Source: Hydractinia symbiolongicarpus (lineage: Eukaryota; Cnidaria; Hydrozoa; Anthoathecata; Hydractiniidae). From it: a stretch of DNA of 64,000 bases. The notes under the pieces were generated by a model, which saw only the letters and a list, made by a program, of their open reading frames with translations, did not search any database and was not told the DNA's origin. Below, piece after piece: positions 1 to 9,251 of this stretch. The stretch is from contig NC_079877.1 of the NCBI RefSeq assembly GCF_029227915.1, positions 21,665,851 to 21,729,850 on the forward strand. Reading direction: 5' to 3'. Numbering within the stretch: the stretch's first letter is position 1; each line of letters opens with the position of its first letter. A program made the translations under genes and the position numbers.

Positions 1-79
1 AAGGGTTGGTTGCCCGCCTCTCTGGTACCGAAACCGAAGTAAGCAGCTATAAGGTTCTATCCCGTGGCAGGCAGAAATA

Positions 80-656
80 AAAGTCAAAGACCCACATACG
101 GCAATATTTACAGGCCCCACAAGCTGCGGAAAGACCCAGCGCTTGCTCGACCTGAGAATGAATACAGACACCACTATCACAACATTGTCATCCTCAACCC
201 AACAATTCGCTGGGACAAGACTTATCTCGATAGAGCATTGCTTTGGAAGGATGACTATGTGTTCCTAATCGAGCCACGAGACCAGTTGTTCGACTGGATC
301 GAGCAACTATCGAAGCTCCTAGCAGGGAAGAAGACTCTGTTTATCGTCGATGATATGATCGCTGATGAGAATCTCGACAAAAAGCGTCAACCCCTACTCC
401 AGCTTGCCATCAGCGGGAGGCATTGAAAGCATAGTCTATGGCTCTTAACTACACGGCTCTCCCAAGGAACCTAAGACGCCAAAAGAAGCAATTGTTTATG
501 TGGTACCCCCACGAAAGGAGCGAAATGAAGCTTATCGACGAAGAAACGAACATGATCAACGACTGGGAGAGCATCTAGACACAGTTGAAAAAGTTCAAAC
601 ACGTGTGCTTGTACGTGAGACTTGAGCATCCAAGGACCTGGAAAATTTTGGAGTGA
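80..656 (+). pseudogene. FtsK/A32-type genome-packaging ATPase, broken
   Basis: The product would be the virion packaging ATPase. A Walker A motif GPTSCGKT is encoded at 113-136 in frame 2. The Walker B-like stretch TLFIVDD and the ADENLDKKRQPLLQLAISGRH-type segment lie in frame 1 (about 160-426). The C-terminal part, ending RLEHPRTWKILE at 654-656, is in frame 3 with an in-frame TAG at 576-578. The gene is therefore split over three frames with at least one nonsense codon. Its N-terminus probably starts before the window. The same C-terminal block survives in copy C at 36166-36228, fused to polymerase sequence. The family assignment rests on the motifs and the neighbours. Confidence 0.82.
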
Positions 657-665
657 CACGGACAT

Positions 666-690
666 CAGTTGTACCCGCCGGGTACAACTG
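666..690 (+). terminator. Perfect 11-bp hairpin after ATPase gene
   Basis: CAGTTGTACCC and its exact reverse complement are separated by the loop GCC, 10 nt after the ATPase stop and before the next start at 733. It is the first of a series of gene-end hairpins in these elements. Confidence 0.65.
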
Positions 691-732
691 AAATTTGAGC
701 ATTTTTTTGCCTTGACTTTCAAATAAATAAAT

Positions 733-933
733 ATGTCTTGTATCGAAAAATTACGAGAGGGAGAGATCCATAAATTGGAGGAAAAAATCGAGGACTTGGA
801 AACAGATCTCGATGAAGGAGATTGGGAGTTGAATAGGATGATTCTGAGAGAAAAATACAACAATAGGATCGCTTTAATCGTTTGCGTCTCGTCGCTGGCT
901 CTTACCATGATCCACTATATGATGAAATATTAA
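733..933 (+). CDS. Small coiled-coil protein with C-terminal membrane segment (66 aa)
   Basis: No family is recognised. Residues 1-45 are rich in Glu, Lys and Leu and look like a coiled coil (LREGEIHKLEEKIEDLE). Residues about 46-63 form a hydrophobic segment (ALIVCVSSLALTMIHYMM), suggesting a tail-anchored small virion or membrane protein. The start ATG is preceded by AATAAAT, the start signal seen throughout these elements. It begins MSC, like the next ORF at 1053, so the two may be diverged duplicates. It is one of the few uninterrupted ORFs in copy A. A related short coiled-coil start is left in copy C at 36283. Confidence 0.6.
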   Translation: MSCIEKLREGEIHKLEEKIEDLETDLDEGDWELNRMILREKYNNRIALIVCVSSLALTMIHYMMKY

Positions 934-970
934 AACCCGGGTGTTACGGCGCCAGAATATTAAGTCGCAG

Positions 971-996
971 TTTTGTGGTTTATCAAAGTCACAAAA
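971..996 (+). terminator. Hairpin after the 66-aa ORF
   Basis: TTTTGTG pairs with CACAAAA around a 12-nt loop that can pair further (TTT/AAA), 37 nt after the stop. The sequence nearly repeats the hairpin at 1562-1589. Confidence 0.5.
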
Positions 997-1052
997 ACAT
1001 AGAGCACAGTCCATGCATACACGATCCCTGATTAAGAACTTTTAAGATAAAA

Positions 1053-1340
1053 ATGTCTTGTCTTGCAAAATTACAGAGGGGGATTAGAGCACAGAAACAG
1101 CAAATTGAGGCTCTTAAATATGACCTGATAAAACGACAGGAATGTGTTGACTATATAAATGAGGATCTCCGGTTCCTGAACGAAGATCTCGAGGACAAAT
1201 CCCGGAAAATTGAGACACTTCGAAAGATGTGCCGCGAGCAGGAACCTGGCCAGGGAAATGTGATTGTAATTTACTGTAAAAATACCACACCTGACGATGA
1301 CGAGTATCATCGTCTCCCATATATCCTACAGCGTGTTTAA
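1053..1340 (+). CDS. Small coiled-coil protein (95 aa), C-terminus possibly altered
   Basis: No family is recognised. It begins MSCLAKLQRG and continues as a heptad-like coiled coil to about residue 68 (QQIEALKYDL, LEDKSRKIETLRKM). The last 25 residues lose that character, and no hairpin follows the stop, so the 3' end may have been changed by the deletion that created the fragment just downstream. The ATG follows GATAAAA. It is in tandem with the ORF at 733 and shares the MSC start. Confidence 0.55.
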   Translation: MSCLAKLQRGIRAQKQQIEALKYDLIKRQECVDYINEDLRFLNEDLEDKSRKIETLRKMCREQEPGQGNVIVIYCKNTTPDDDEYHRLPYILQRV

Positions 1341-1361
1341 AGACGCGATATCCGCAGCATA

Positions 1362-1548
1362 AGGAGTTGGTTCAGAGAAATTTTCAAAGTCGGAAGAGAT
1401 TGTCGTCATTGAGAAGCCCAGCCTTGTACACGCCTTCAACAGATTTGAGGAGGTAGGACTCGTCGAGCGATACAGAGGCCACTTCAAACTGATCGATCTT
1501 ACTCGAGATGACTTGTACAACCAAGGTGTTCCAGCACTAGGGGCATAA
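1362..1548 (+). pseudogene. 3' fragment of an unrecognised element gene
   Basis: An open frame with no ATG runs from after a stop at about 1359 to TAA at 1546-1548. Its composition is protein-like (EEIVVIEKPSLVHAFNRF, ERYRGHFKLIDLTRDDLY) and it ends VPALGA. A hairpin follows it, as for other genes here, which supports a real gene end. The 5' part seems to be lost in a deletion between the 95-aa ORF and this fragment. A winged-helix-like fold would fit the short helix/strand pattern, but that is a guess. Confidence 0.4.
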
Positions 1549-1561
1549 GCCCGCATATGTT

Positions 1562-1589
1562 TTTTTGTGGGTTATCAAAGCCACAAAAA
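1562..1589. terminator. Perfect 9-bp hairpin, repeat of the 971 hairpin
   Basis: TTTTTGTGG / CCACAAAAA around the loop GTTATCAAAG, 13 nt after the upstream stop. It shares loop and stem sequence with 971-996, so this is a repeated 3' element. Confidence 0.55.
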
Positions 1590-1614
1590 TTACGTCTATG
1601 AATATCAACTGAGC

Positions 1615-1637
1615 GGTTCCCCCGTAGCGGGGGAACC
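1615..1637. terminator. GC-rich perfect hairpin between convergent genes
   Basis: GGTTCCCCC / GGGGGAACC with a 5-nt loop lies between the plus-strand fragment (stop 1548) and the minus-strand integrase (stop at 1669). It could end transcripts from both sides. Confidence 0.55.
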
Positions 1638-1668
1638 AGTGAAATGGTCCTCTTAATCGAGAAATTTA

Positions 1669-2676
1669 TCACTTTTCAACATGTTCCGGAGGTACTTCAA
1701 CATCCTCAGGTACTAGCATCAGCTCCTCTGACACGAAGCTTCGATCAGGCCCATCAGCCAAATAGTACAGGTAACGTGTACCTGTCACAATACGGTCAAG
1801 TCTATACGTTTTCTTGCTCCACCAAGCGTCCATTGCACGTCTTTTAACATTACCATGCTCCTCCCCCGGTTGCAGCAAATACAAGTATAGAACATCATCG
1901 GGTGGAGGCTTTTCTTCAGGATGACCTTTGCTTTTCGTAAGCGGGACTTCATCCAGCTTGATCGATTTCGAAGGTTTCATACCAATCGTCGCGGTCTTGG
2001 TGTTGTTCAAACTTTTCACGATAGTGTTCAAGTGTTTAACCCAAGTGGTACTCTGTTCATCACCGACTAACTCTTGCGCATCTTGAGGTTTAAAGAGCAT
2101 CTCGGCGAGCACCTTGTTATACGATTCGACGAATGCCGTGAAAGTGTGGTGGTATTTGGTCGTTGCACGCTTTATCTCGACCCCTTTACTTTCTAGCAGC
2201 TTTCTCGCGTCTGACTTGAACTCTGAACCATTATCGCACTGGAAGGTCTTCGAATAACGCAGACGTCCCGCTTTGTATATATCCTTAAGCATGTCAGCGA
2301 CTTCGCCGGCTTTCTTGGTCCTCAAAGGTCTCGCTACCTTATACCTCAAGGCCACGTCAATGCCTGTGAGGATGTATTTATAGGTGTTTCCATAGACTTT
2401 GTCATGGGGCATGTAGAGCAAGTCAAATTGGTGCATTTCATTCGGCTTTGTAATTGTGAAATGAGGGTAATTGATATGCTTGGGCCCTCGAATATGCCTG
2501 AGTCAGAGCAGTTGGCAAGACAACCAGTGAATAACTCTCTTTTTAGAAAGGCCAGAGTGTTCAGCGAGTAATTTAATCACTGTTCGACCGGTCCAGAGAT
2601 GTTCTGGAGAGTAATAGATACTGCTTAGTTTTTCCTCCTCTTCGGGGGTAACGATATGTGCTGTTGCTTTCGACAT
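1669..2676 (-). pseudogene. Polinton-type DD35E integrase, one nonsense codon
   Basis: A retroviral-like integrase that would insert the element. It starts at 2676 (MSKATAHIVTP, AATAAAC just upstream). The N-terminal part is a helix-rich DNA-binding region. The catalytic core follows with D in QFDLLYMP, D in CDNGSEF and E in FVESYNK; the last two are separated by 35 residues, which makes DD(35)E. The C-terminus (YRLDRIVTGTRYLYYLADGP) looks like a small SH3/chromo-type barrel. A single in-frame TGA at 2503-2505 interrupts it where copy B has a Trp codon. All three catalytic residues are kept. It is the last gene of a minus-strand series capsid, small membrane protein, integrase that copy B shares. 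Confidence 0.9.
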
Positions 2677-2710
2677 GTTTATTACATATCGAAAACGTTC
2701 TGCGTGGCAT

Positions 2711-3079
2711 TTAGGCCCACTTATACGCTGCAAACCAAGAAGTGCCGTCCTGCTGTTGCTTCGAAGGTGCATAATAGTCCGAGAGCTTTGGAGCGTTCTC
2801 GATCGTTGCGATGTAATAGTCTCTCATACCCTAATTAAACTTCTTCGGACTTTCGCCAGCTTAACGCTTAAGCTCCCGTTGCTGATTGTACCAGTCGATC
2901 TTTGCCTGTCTGTCACGTACCCATTAGGCTTGAGCAGCTTGAAGTTGTTCGATAGCTTTATCATGTCTTTTTCTTTCGTCTTCCCCGTACCCACCGAGTT
3001 TGCTGAACAGAAAATTTGAGCCACTAAGTGGCAGTGCATTTATAGCAGCACCTGCTACGAGTACGCCGATTGTAGCCAT
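2711..3079 (-). pseudogene. Small membrane/coiled-coil protein between capsid and integrase
   Basis: Unrecognised, but conserved in copy B (26596-26989). The start at 3079 follows AATAAAC and lies 7 nt after the capsid stop. The N-terminus is hydrophobic (MATIGVLVAGAAINALPLSG). A charged helix follows (HDKAIEQLQAAQ), and a frameshift near 2930 breaks the frame before the SKQQQDG-containing C-terminus. Copy B ends with a second hydrophobic helix (LSLLSFIAYKYL) that has been replaced here. Two membrane segments around a coiled coil suggest a minor virion membrane protein. Confidence 0.5.
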
Positions 3080-3085
3080 GTTTAT

Positions 3086-4546
3086 TTAGTGATCGATCGA
3101 GTGAAAGCTGCCATTAAGGATGTTCAATTGGGCATCCTGAAGCAAGTACACATAGCACTCAATTTCACCGCTTGTACCATCTGCCTTTTTATTTATGTGT
3201 AGTGTAATGCCATCATTAACACCATGGAGGGGTTTGCCAGAACCGTGCAGGTTATTATCGGGGCTGCTGCGGAAATCAATGAATAACGCATATCTGGTGG
3301 TGAAAAAATGTCCTACTGTCACTTGGTGCTTATCATGACCACCAAACAGGTTCACGATCGTTTCATCGTTGGGCAACATTGCATGTGAATATAGCTGAAC
3401 GGGCTTACTTTCGACAGTGATTAAGACTTTCTTTATCTTTGGATTGTAGAACACTTCATTCATCCCAACGTAAGGTTTCTGCTTCGAAGGGTCTACAAAG
3501 AGTAGGAGTATACCCTTGAGGCTCTTGGCGGGGTATCCACTTTCAAGTTGTAGCTGGTATCACTTTTCTTCATCGTTACTATCTTGCTGCGGAGTACGCG
3601 TTCTTATGGCAAAGTAAACCTGGTGTACCTAGACATCATGGCACTCGCGAGCTCTTCATTGGTTATCTGATCGAACATTTGCTCTATGTTTGAGATTTTA
3701 TATATGATAACTTGGTCATAACACGCAAACCGTATAGCAAATTGGAGCCTATCGTGTATACCTGCTGGATAGAATGGCAATGCGCTTGTCAATTCGAGCA
3801 TCTTGCCAAAAGGTATAGCAAAAGTGTTGCCATAGGCCTCAGCTATCTCTTCCTCTTCTTTGTTACCGGTTACATCACTCGCTTTAACTTGTAGAGCGCG
3901 AATTTTCCCATCGTTGCCCTACGATGAACGTCAGCTCGCCGTCCTGCTGTTGCGTCGAAGGTACACAATAGTCCGAGAGCTTTGAAGCGTTCTCGATCGT
4001 TGCGATGTAATAGTCTCTCATACCCTAAATAAACTTCTTCAGACTTTCGCCAGCTTGACGCTTAAGCTCCCGTTGCTGATTGTACCAGTCGATCTTTGCC
4101 TGTCTGTCACGTAACCATTGGGCTTGAGCAGCTTGAAGTTGTTCGATAGCTTTGTCGTTGCCATTGATCCCTTCGAGGATCAGGTTATTTTCCCGATCAT
4201 TCTTTGGAAGCCATAGGTCTTTGTATGTCGCGAAGATATTGTAGTCGGCAATGTTCTGGATTTCATTCCCGTTGAGTGTTATACGAAGGTTCTGTACTAA
4301 GGCCTTCCCGATATTCGAAACAATCGTGCGTTTCGTGTTAGTACCCGTTAGCTCCAGATCGAAAAGGAGTTTGATACTGCCTGGAAATATGACATCATTT
4401 GGTACAAGTTGGAGCATGTCAACACATAGCTCTGTATTCTGGCTAATCGTTGGCCGGATGTGCGACACTTTTACTCGCTGCTTCAAGCCCTTCATTGCAA
4501 GCATAGTCTTTAGTTCCATGTGAGGGTCTAATAGAGTACCGAACAT
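3086..4546 (-). pseudogene. Probable double-jelly-roll major capsid protein, broken and with insert
   Basis: About 470 codons in the family. The N-terminal block has KQRVKVSH, the strand-rich NDVIFPGSIKLLFDLELTG and NTKRTIVSNIGKALVQNLR. A middle block has LPFYPAG..DRLQF. The C-terminal block (YALFIDFRSSPD, LHGSGK, DGITLHI, YVYLLQDAQLNIL) is typical of viral jelly-roll capsids that end in an mGtG...DGi..eI pattern. The name comes from these features and position, not from a search. Frameshifts occur near 3540 and 3600, and a foreign segment (3911-4162) splits the reading frame. The start at 4546 follows AATAAAGC and is divergent to the gene at 4579. It could instead be another jelly-roll virion protein. 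Confidence 0.7.
3911..4162. repeat. Duplicated gene segment inserted in capsid gene, 8-bp flanking repeats
   Basis: Bases 3938-4156 nearly repeat 2744-2962, the 3' part of the neighbouring small membrane protein gene. The insert is bounded by TCGTTGCC at 3911-3918 and 4155-4162. Capsid coding resumes on both sides (LILEGING before, KIRALQVKA after, read on the minus strand). Confidence 0.75.
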
Positions 4547-4578
4547 TGCTTTATTAGTAGGGACTTTTTGTTGAATAA

Positions 4579-5506
4579 ATGGCTGATAATCCGGGATATG
4601 AAGGAGACTTTGAAGGTATTCAGATGGATTATCTCGGGCCCGAGAATGTCCCTAGTGAACTCCTTGTACCGCAGGAGTTCCGTGGGCTCGAAGAAGTGCA
4701 GGGATCCAGCACATCAGGAGATACCACGACGGAGCAGCAGGGAGATACAGTTGATAGAATAACGAAATCTATACTAGAGGAAGAGATAAATGCTTTCTAC
4801 ACACATCTAAATAATCAAGACTTGGGACCTCTGGATAAAATCCAGATAGATATCAATATCACCAGGGGTAGCTTTAGAAGTGAAGGGAAACAGCTTTTTT
4901 CAAAGGTATAAGGGTTACGAAGGAAAATGGGACCGGGTTCCTAGCATTAAGTACACTAAGACAAAAGGGCCTTACGGCTCAAGATATTCGAGATATGAGC
5001 TTCACCAAGTATGTCTCTAAGCCCAACAATGGTAGTAAAGCACAGCCTCAGAGGTTTTTAAACAACTGAGGTCCATTAAGTCCGAGCTGATAAAGATTGC
5101 TGGGGACGATAAAACCCTGCTTAAAAAGTTTAAAGCCCTTTTCCGGGAGCAAGGTCTCACTATAGCGAGCATCGTTTCTGCTGTTGGCTTGCTCGTATCA
5201 ACCATCGTGCTTGCTGTTACTGGAGGTGGAGGCACTGCTGGAGGAGCTGCTGGAGGGAGTACAGGTGGGAAAGGTTTTTTACGGAAACAGCTTGAAAGAC
5301 TCGGTAGATTTTTGAAGTACCTGGCAGGCAAAGCAAGTGCAGCTCTTCCAGGCATCATTGGCAGCGTGGTCTCGTTCTTTTTCAGAGTTGCAGCTAGAGT
5401 TGTTGAATTCGCGGCAAATCATTTATACATGGCCATGGCGGCTGCTGTGGATATAGTGGTTGCTTATGTGGGTAACAGGAGCAAGAGGAGTGGTAAGGAT
5501 CGATGA
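4579..5506 (+). pseudogene. Ala/Gly-rich membrane protein conserved in all copies
   Basis: Unrecognised family. The N-terminal third is acidic (MADNPGYEGD...). The middle is charged and helical. The C-terminus has a hydrophobic segment (IVSAVGLLVSTIVLAV type), a Gly/Ala linker (TGGGGTAGGAAGGSTGG), then an amphipathic and hydrophobic block (RKQLERLGRFLKYLAGKA, ALPGIIGSVVSFFFRVAA) and a basic tail. Copies exist at 28225-28605, 36867-38127 and 61661-62866. It is transcribed divergently from the capsid gene with only 32 bp between the starts. The architecture suggests a membrane-active or internal virion membrane protein (inference). Frame breaks near 4905 and 5050 inactivate this copy. Confidence 0.6.
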
Positions 5507-5507
5507 G

Positions 5508-5537
5508 GGTCTAGTATGTTGATAAACACATTAGACC
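5508..5537. terminator. Hairpin filling the gap between convergent stop codons
   Basis: GGTCTA...TGTT, loop GATA, AACA...TAGACC: 11 of 13 pairs. It occupies the 30 bases between TGA at 5504-5506 and the minus-strand stop at 5537-5539. Copy C has a different but perfectly paired sequence at the same place (38133-38154). Confidence 0.7.
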
Positions 5538-6380
5538 TATTTCTTCATCCAGATGAAAGCGAGGATTAGCCCTACTCCAACCGTGATAACGGTAGCCTTG
5601 GTATCCTCGTGTCTGTCGGGGGCATGCGTCTGACGCATGGTACCCTCCCCTTTAATTTCTTGCCTTGATGGATGATGTTTGGAACTCTGTGGTCTGCCAG
5701 CGTTGATCTGGGGGTTAACACCAATCGAGAAGTACTCCGTCCTGATGAGTATCTTGTTCGTGCAATTCATGACACTAGGAATCATGTAGACTGCATGAGC
5801 AACCGAGAAGTCAACCTTGCTGTGCGCGTGCTTGAGCACATTTTGGAATCGCCTTATTTCTTCACCCGTGTCACTAGGCCTTGTGATCAAGTCCTCAAAT
5901 TTTGTCAAGTATTGACGCAGCGCATCAATCGAACTACCTTGATTACCCATGATGTTGGACCTCACGTTAGCTTGGCTCTGAAGTATGAGGTAAGCGTAAA
6001 ATCTTACGCTTTGCGATAACAGTTAAATACCAATACGAATGAGACCTTGAGAAGTTTCGAGAATCCATCGACTCCATGAATCTTCATCGAAATAACTAGA
6101 CCCGCTGCCGTGATAGTCTTTACGAATAGCTTGCCAGCTACTGAAGAGAGTCTCGTTCCTCTACTCTTGCTCGCTGCCGCTTACCACAAATTCACGTGCT
6201 AATTGCTAGAACTTCTGCACATTGAATGAGTTGTTGAGGCATCGAAACCTATCGGAACCCGGTAGAGACACTTCAACATCTTGAAGGATTTTACGAATCT
6301 GAAAGTACACGTGGAATCTGTAGACACTGCGAACAAGCGGCAAAGAAGTTACTAGATGCTGCATAAAAATACTACAAGCG
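5537..6380 (-). pseudogene. C-terminally anchored virion-type protein, decayed
   Basis: Homologue of 60797-61654 (copy D), 28770-29300 (B) and 38158-38448 (C). The N-terminal block is recognisable at about 6205-6370 (LVRSVYRFHVYFQIRKIL). The C-terminal block at 5537-5965 contains FSIGVNPQINAG and ends in one hydrophobic helix (TVITVGVGLILAFIWMKK), a tail anchor. The middle (WWP...WAKFI block of other copies) is missing. No known family is recognised. The gene is divergent from the one at 6390 and convergent with the Ala/Gly-rich membrane protein. Confidence 0.5.
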
Positions 6381-6389
6381 GATGAACTC

Positions 6390-6835
6390 ATGAATGGGTT
6401 GTACAAGATCGAGGGTTTAGCAAGTATCGTCAACCAGCGGGCGGAAGGCAAGATCGAACTCTTCGTACTCAGGAATGGACTCTGCAGGCTCCGTGTCAAT
6501 GGCGGATACACGGTGGTGATTCATCGACAACTGCAAGAGCTCTTGGGTCTACCCTACGATCCCAGTAAAAAATACTATAAGAAGGGAGACATGTTTGCCC
6601 TCAGTTAGATGAAGATGACTGCCTGCTGGATGGTAAAAAATCCAAGATTCTTGCCATGCTTCTCACCAAAGAACTGGGTGCCTGGGGAGACATGTTGACG
6701 TGGAGTTTGGATAACCCTGTATACCTCCCTCTTTAAGGTTCAACAGACAGGCTGGAGTTTATGCTCACGGATGAGCATCACCACGATAAGAATGTTTCGT
6801 TCGTTGGATTTACTATGCATTTGCTCATAGAATAA
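6390..6835 (+). pseudogene. Late conserved protein (possible minor capsid), frameshifted
   Basis: Conserved in all four copies. The block NGLYKIEGLASIVNQ...GKIELFVLRNG opens it, then VVIHRQLQELLGLPYDPSKK, then (after a frameshift near 6600 and stop at about 6736) DEDDCLLDG, WGDMLTW.LDNPVYLPL and a strand-rich C-terminus ending HLLIE. A strand-rich, His- and Asp-spaced ending of this type is common in Polinton minor capsid candidates, but I cannot assign a fold by eye. The stop TAA at 6833-6835 directly abuts the next ATG at 6836. Confidence 0.45.
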
Positions 6836-7057
6836 ATGACAGATATTGCTAAGCTTTACCCGAGCGTACCTTCTGCACCTGCGGATGGAATGGAGGAGGA
6901 CAGTTCACAAGTCTACAGACTGAGGAAGATCGAAGAAGTGGAACAATACCTACGAGTCGAGATTAAAGAGCGTGACAAGCTCACCAAAAAGTTCAAAACG
7001 CATGATACGTGGGTTAGATACATAAATCACAGGCCAATGGAAGCATCTCCCTCTTAA
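6836..7057 (+). pseudogene. Coiled-coil/membrane protein, 3' truncated
   Basis: Begins MTDIAKLYPSVPSAP, then a charged coiled coil (VYRLRKIEEVEQYL). In copies C (38971-39612) and D (59690-60295) the protein continues into a Gly-rich hydrophobic middle and a second coiled coil. Here it stops being homologous near 7020, where sequence jumps into the DUF4116-repeat gene. A deletion therefore removed the rest of it together with the zinc-protein genes that lie between the two in copies B, C and D. The start abuts the previous stop (GAATAAATG). Confidence 0.55.
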
Positions 7058-7735
7058 GCCCATACTTGCACGCTTTTTGCAAGCAATAAGCCTTGAGTAG
7101 CTCAGGTTCCTCTACAGCCACCAGGGTGCACATTTCCCTGCTAACAAACCAGTCCGGAACATGCTTGAACATCCATGGTCCTTGTTCAACAGCCTTGGTA
7201 CACATTTCCTGTGTCATGAACTAAGCTGGAACATACACAAATAGCCAGGGCTCCCTTTCGGTGGCCATGGTACACATTTCCTGTATCTTTATATAGTCCG
7301 GAAAATCATCGAGCCGGTGGGGGTCTTCTTCAACGGCCTCAAGGCACATTTTAGGTGTCTTGAAACGGTCGGAAACACTCTTGAACAGCCAGGGTTTCTC
7401 ACCAACCGCCATGTCGCACGTTTCCTGTGTCTTAATATGGTCCGGAACAAACTCAAACATGTGGGGCATTTCTTCAGCTATCCAGTTGCACATTTCCTGG
7501 GTCTTGATATGATCCGGGATATTCACAAATGTGGTAGTATCTCCCTCTGTGGCTATGTCATTCATTACACTCGTCCTTAATCGATCCAGCACATAATCGT
7601 ACATATGGGGGTACTTATCAACGACTCTGTCACACATATCCTGAGTCTTGAAGTGATCAGGGACATATTCAAGCATCTGGGGATTTCTTCAACTATTGAA
7701 TTGCACATTTTCTGGGTCTTGAGATGATCGGGGAT
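7025..7735 (-). pseudogene. DUF4116-like repeat protein
   Basis: Tandem units of about 24 codons with the pattern VPDHFKTQDMCDRVVDKYPHMY. At least eight units are readable on the minus strand. The unit matches the DUF4116 type (known from protist and viral proteins, function unknown). A stop separates 7221-7676 from 7014-7217, and the first unit runs beyond 7676 to about 7735. Shorter relatives sit at the same end of copies B (31585-31750), C (40719-40967) and D (57938-58206). The gene is always the one closest to the terminus and transcribed inward. Confidence 0.7.
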
Positions 7736-7789
7736 ATTTTTAAACTAACTCACTTTTCTTTAAGTCAAACCCTATCCTGGATCATTTGG

Positions 7790-7980
7790 CGCGATCGGGC
7801 TTCGAATAAGGGAAATCCCCTATTCGATTGCGCATGCTCTGGATTTTGTTGATGTCAGCATTATTCCTGTTAGTCGCTATTGCGCATGCGTAGGATTTTA
7901 TCGGAATCGGATTTGTTTTCGGATTTGTCGCAATTGGGATTTCGCATTTCGGGGAGTTTCCCTTGTCGTCGTCGTCGACT
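7790..7980. repeat. Right terminal region of copy A with GCATGCG, CRE-like and kappaB-like sites
   Basis: Contains GGGAAATCCC at 7810-7819 inside a CGAATA...TATTCG palindrome, GCGCATGC at 7830-7837, TGATGTCA at 7850-7857, TGCGCATGCGT at 7881-7891 and a terminal GTC-repeat tract ending ACT at 7980. The same motifs occur in the ends of C and D, so this is the inverted-repeat region. Confidence 0.6.
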
Positions 7981-8934
7981 GTCCCGGAACGAACATTTTA
8001 CTATCTCTGTGTTTATTAAAATCGTTGTTTTTATTTTTTAGCCCGCTAGATTTTTGCATAATTTTATAAGCCACCCTCCCATTTACCCCCCCCCCCCCCT
8101 CCTCCCGAATAATCCCCCTCCCCCAAAACCCATTTTGACAAATAAGCCCCCGGGGGGCTTAATCGATCATTTACGGTTGCGCAAAGCATTCTGGGTAATC
8201 ACTATGACAAAATACAACAGCGCAGCTAGCAGCGATGCGAAGTTTATGTGGTGGTGTGGTTTCCTGTTTATACAAGGTAAATCAATTCTTATATATTTTG
8301 CACAAAAAACGATAATTAAAAAAGCTAAAAAGTTAAATCAAGCGAGGGTAATGGCTTCGGCTGAAGATATTGAATGTTTGCATAATTTTTAGAACTTTCT
8401 ATGGCTGAACTTCAATTTTTCCTTTTTCTAGCGTGGGCTTCCAACAACTGGATCACATGGAACGTTGGCTGTAAGAGCTCTGATTGCTCATGAGCAAAAA
8501 GTAGAAGTAAAAGCCACTGCTGAATATACAATTTGCTTCTGCGTAACATGCGAAAAGACATTTGATTCAGACGAAGAGCTGACTTGGAATGTTTGGAAGG
8601 GTAAAAGTCGGTTTAAAATAACTGAAACAAATACCCTTTTTGGTTGATTCGTTTTTAACGTAATTTCGAACATTTTCTTCTTCCTTCGAAATTTGAACTG
8701 TACATTCTAATTTAAGTAGTTGTGAAGGAAAATTTGCCATTGGTATTCCATCTAATCATGTGCAAAATTTAATTGTTGTTTCAAAGATGAGAATACGTTC
8801 TGCCCGGATAATAAACGCTGCCCTGATTAAGTACGGCAGCTTGCCCCTGTTAAGAACAGGGCAGAAAATACATAAGGGCAACATAATGACGACAGGCCAA
8901 CTTATTACTCAAAAAATATTACTTGGCACTTATA
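7981..8934. other. AT-rich host DNA, no gene supported
   Basis: Holds a C15-type homopolymer run near 8086-8100 and the palindrome CCCCCGGGGGG near 8148. Short ORFs (8054-8392, 8465-8647) show no recognisable domain. Confidence 0.5.
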
Positions 8935-9075
8935 AAAGGAACATCCCTCACATGGCTTGGGTTAACCTGGGCTATGATAACATTCACTCGCCCATGTTGA
9001 ATCGCCGTCAAGAGGAATCGAGCCCGGGGCTCCCGCACAGAGTACGAGAGCTATAACCACTAATCTACGGCACCA
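8935..9075 (-). repeat. tRNA-derived SINE
   Basis: Read on the minus strand it opens with a tRNA-like head: box A-type TAGATTAGTGG at about 9056-9066 and box B-type GGCTCGATTCC at 9013-9023, spaced as in a tRNA gene. The body that follows (GGTTAACCCAAGCCATGTGAGG at the far end) reappears at about 48290-48320 on the plus strand, so it is dispersed. A pol III promoter is expected for such elements. Not a tRNA gene: no acceptor stem closes. Confidence 0.65.
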
Positions 9076-9251
9076 CAAGTAACCTCAAGATTTCCTCCTT
9101 TACACAAACCAGGGTTTCAAATAACCTCGAAAATCCTTAAATTTGAAGTATAGACCTATATTCTGAAATTTTAAAAATAAATCTCAATTATTACAATACA
9201 CAACATTTTGAATTACTACATACTAGTTGATAAGGCCCGTGGAAGAATCTA

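Larger units (their letters stand above)
1..7980. mobile_element. Polinton/Maverick-type element, copy A (left end outside window)
   Basis: The gene set (packaging ATPase, DD35E integrase, capsid-type protein, membrane proteins, DUF4116-like repeats) is that of a Maverick/Polinton. Gene order is ATPase (+), small coiled-coil ORFs (+), integrase, small membrane protein and capsid (all -), membrane protein (+), C-anchored protein (-), late conserved protein (+), coiled-coil protein (+), DUF4116 repeats (-). The right terminus is placed at 7980, where a GTC-repeat tract ends in ACT, in line with Polinton ends that carry short tandem repeats and begin AG / finish CT. All large genes are broken, so this is a fossil copy. 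Confidence 0.85.

Noticed and set aside
1326-1556. Minus-strand 76-codon ORF
   Set aside because: The opposite strand has the better protein-like composition and is followed by a gene-end hairpin.
8465-8673. Overlapping ORFs on both strands near 8.5 kb
   Set aside because: Short, no motif, no splice or promoter context.
9013-9075. Functional tRNA gene
   Set aside because: Box A and box B are present, but stems do not close and the sequence continues as a dispersed SINE body.
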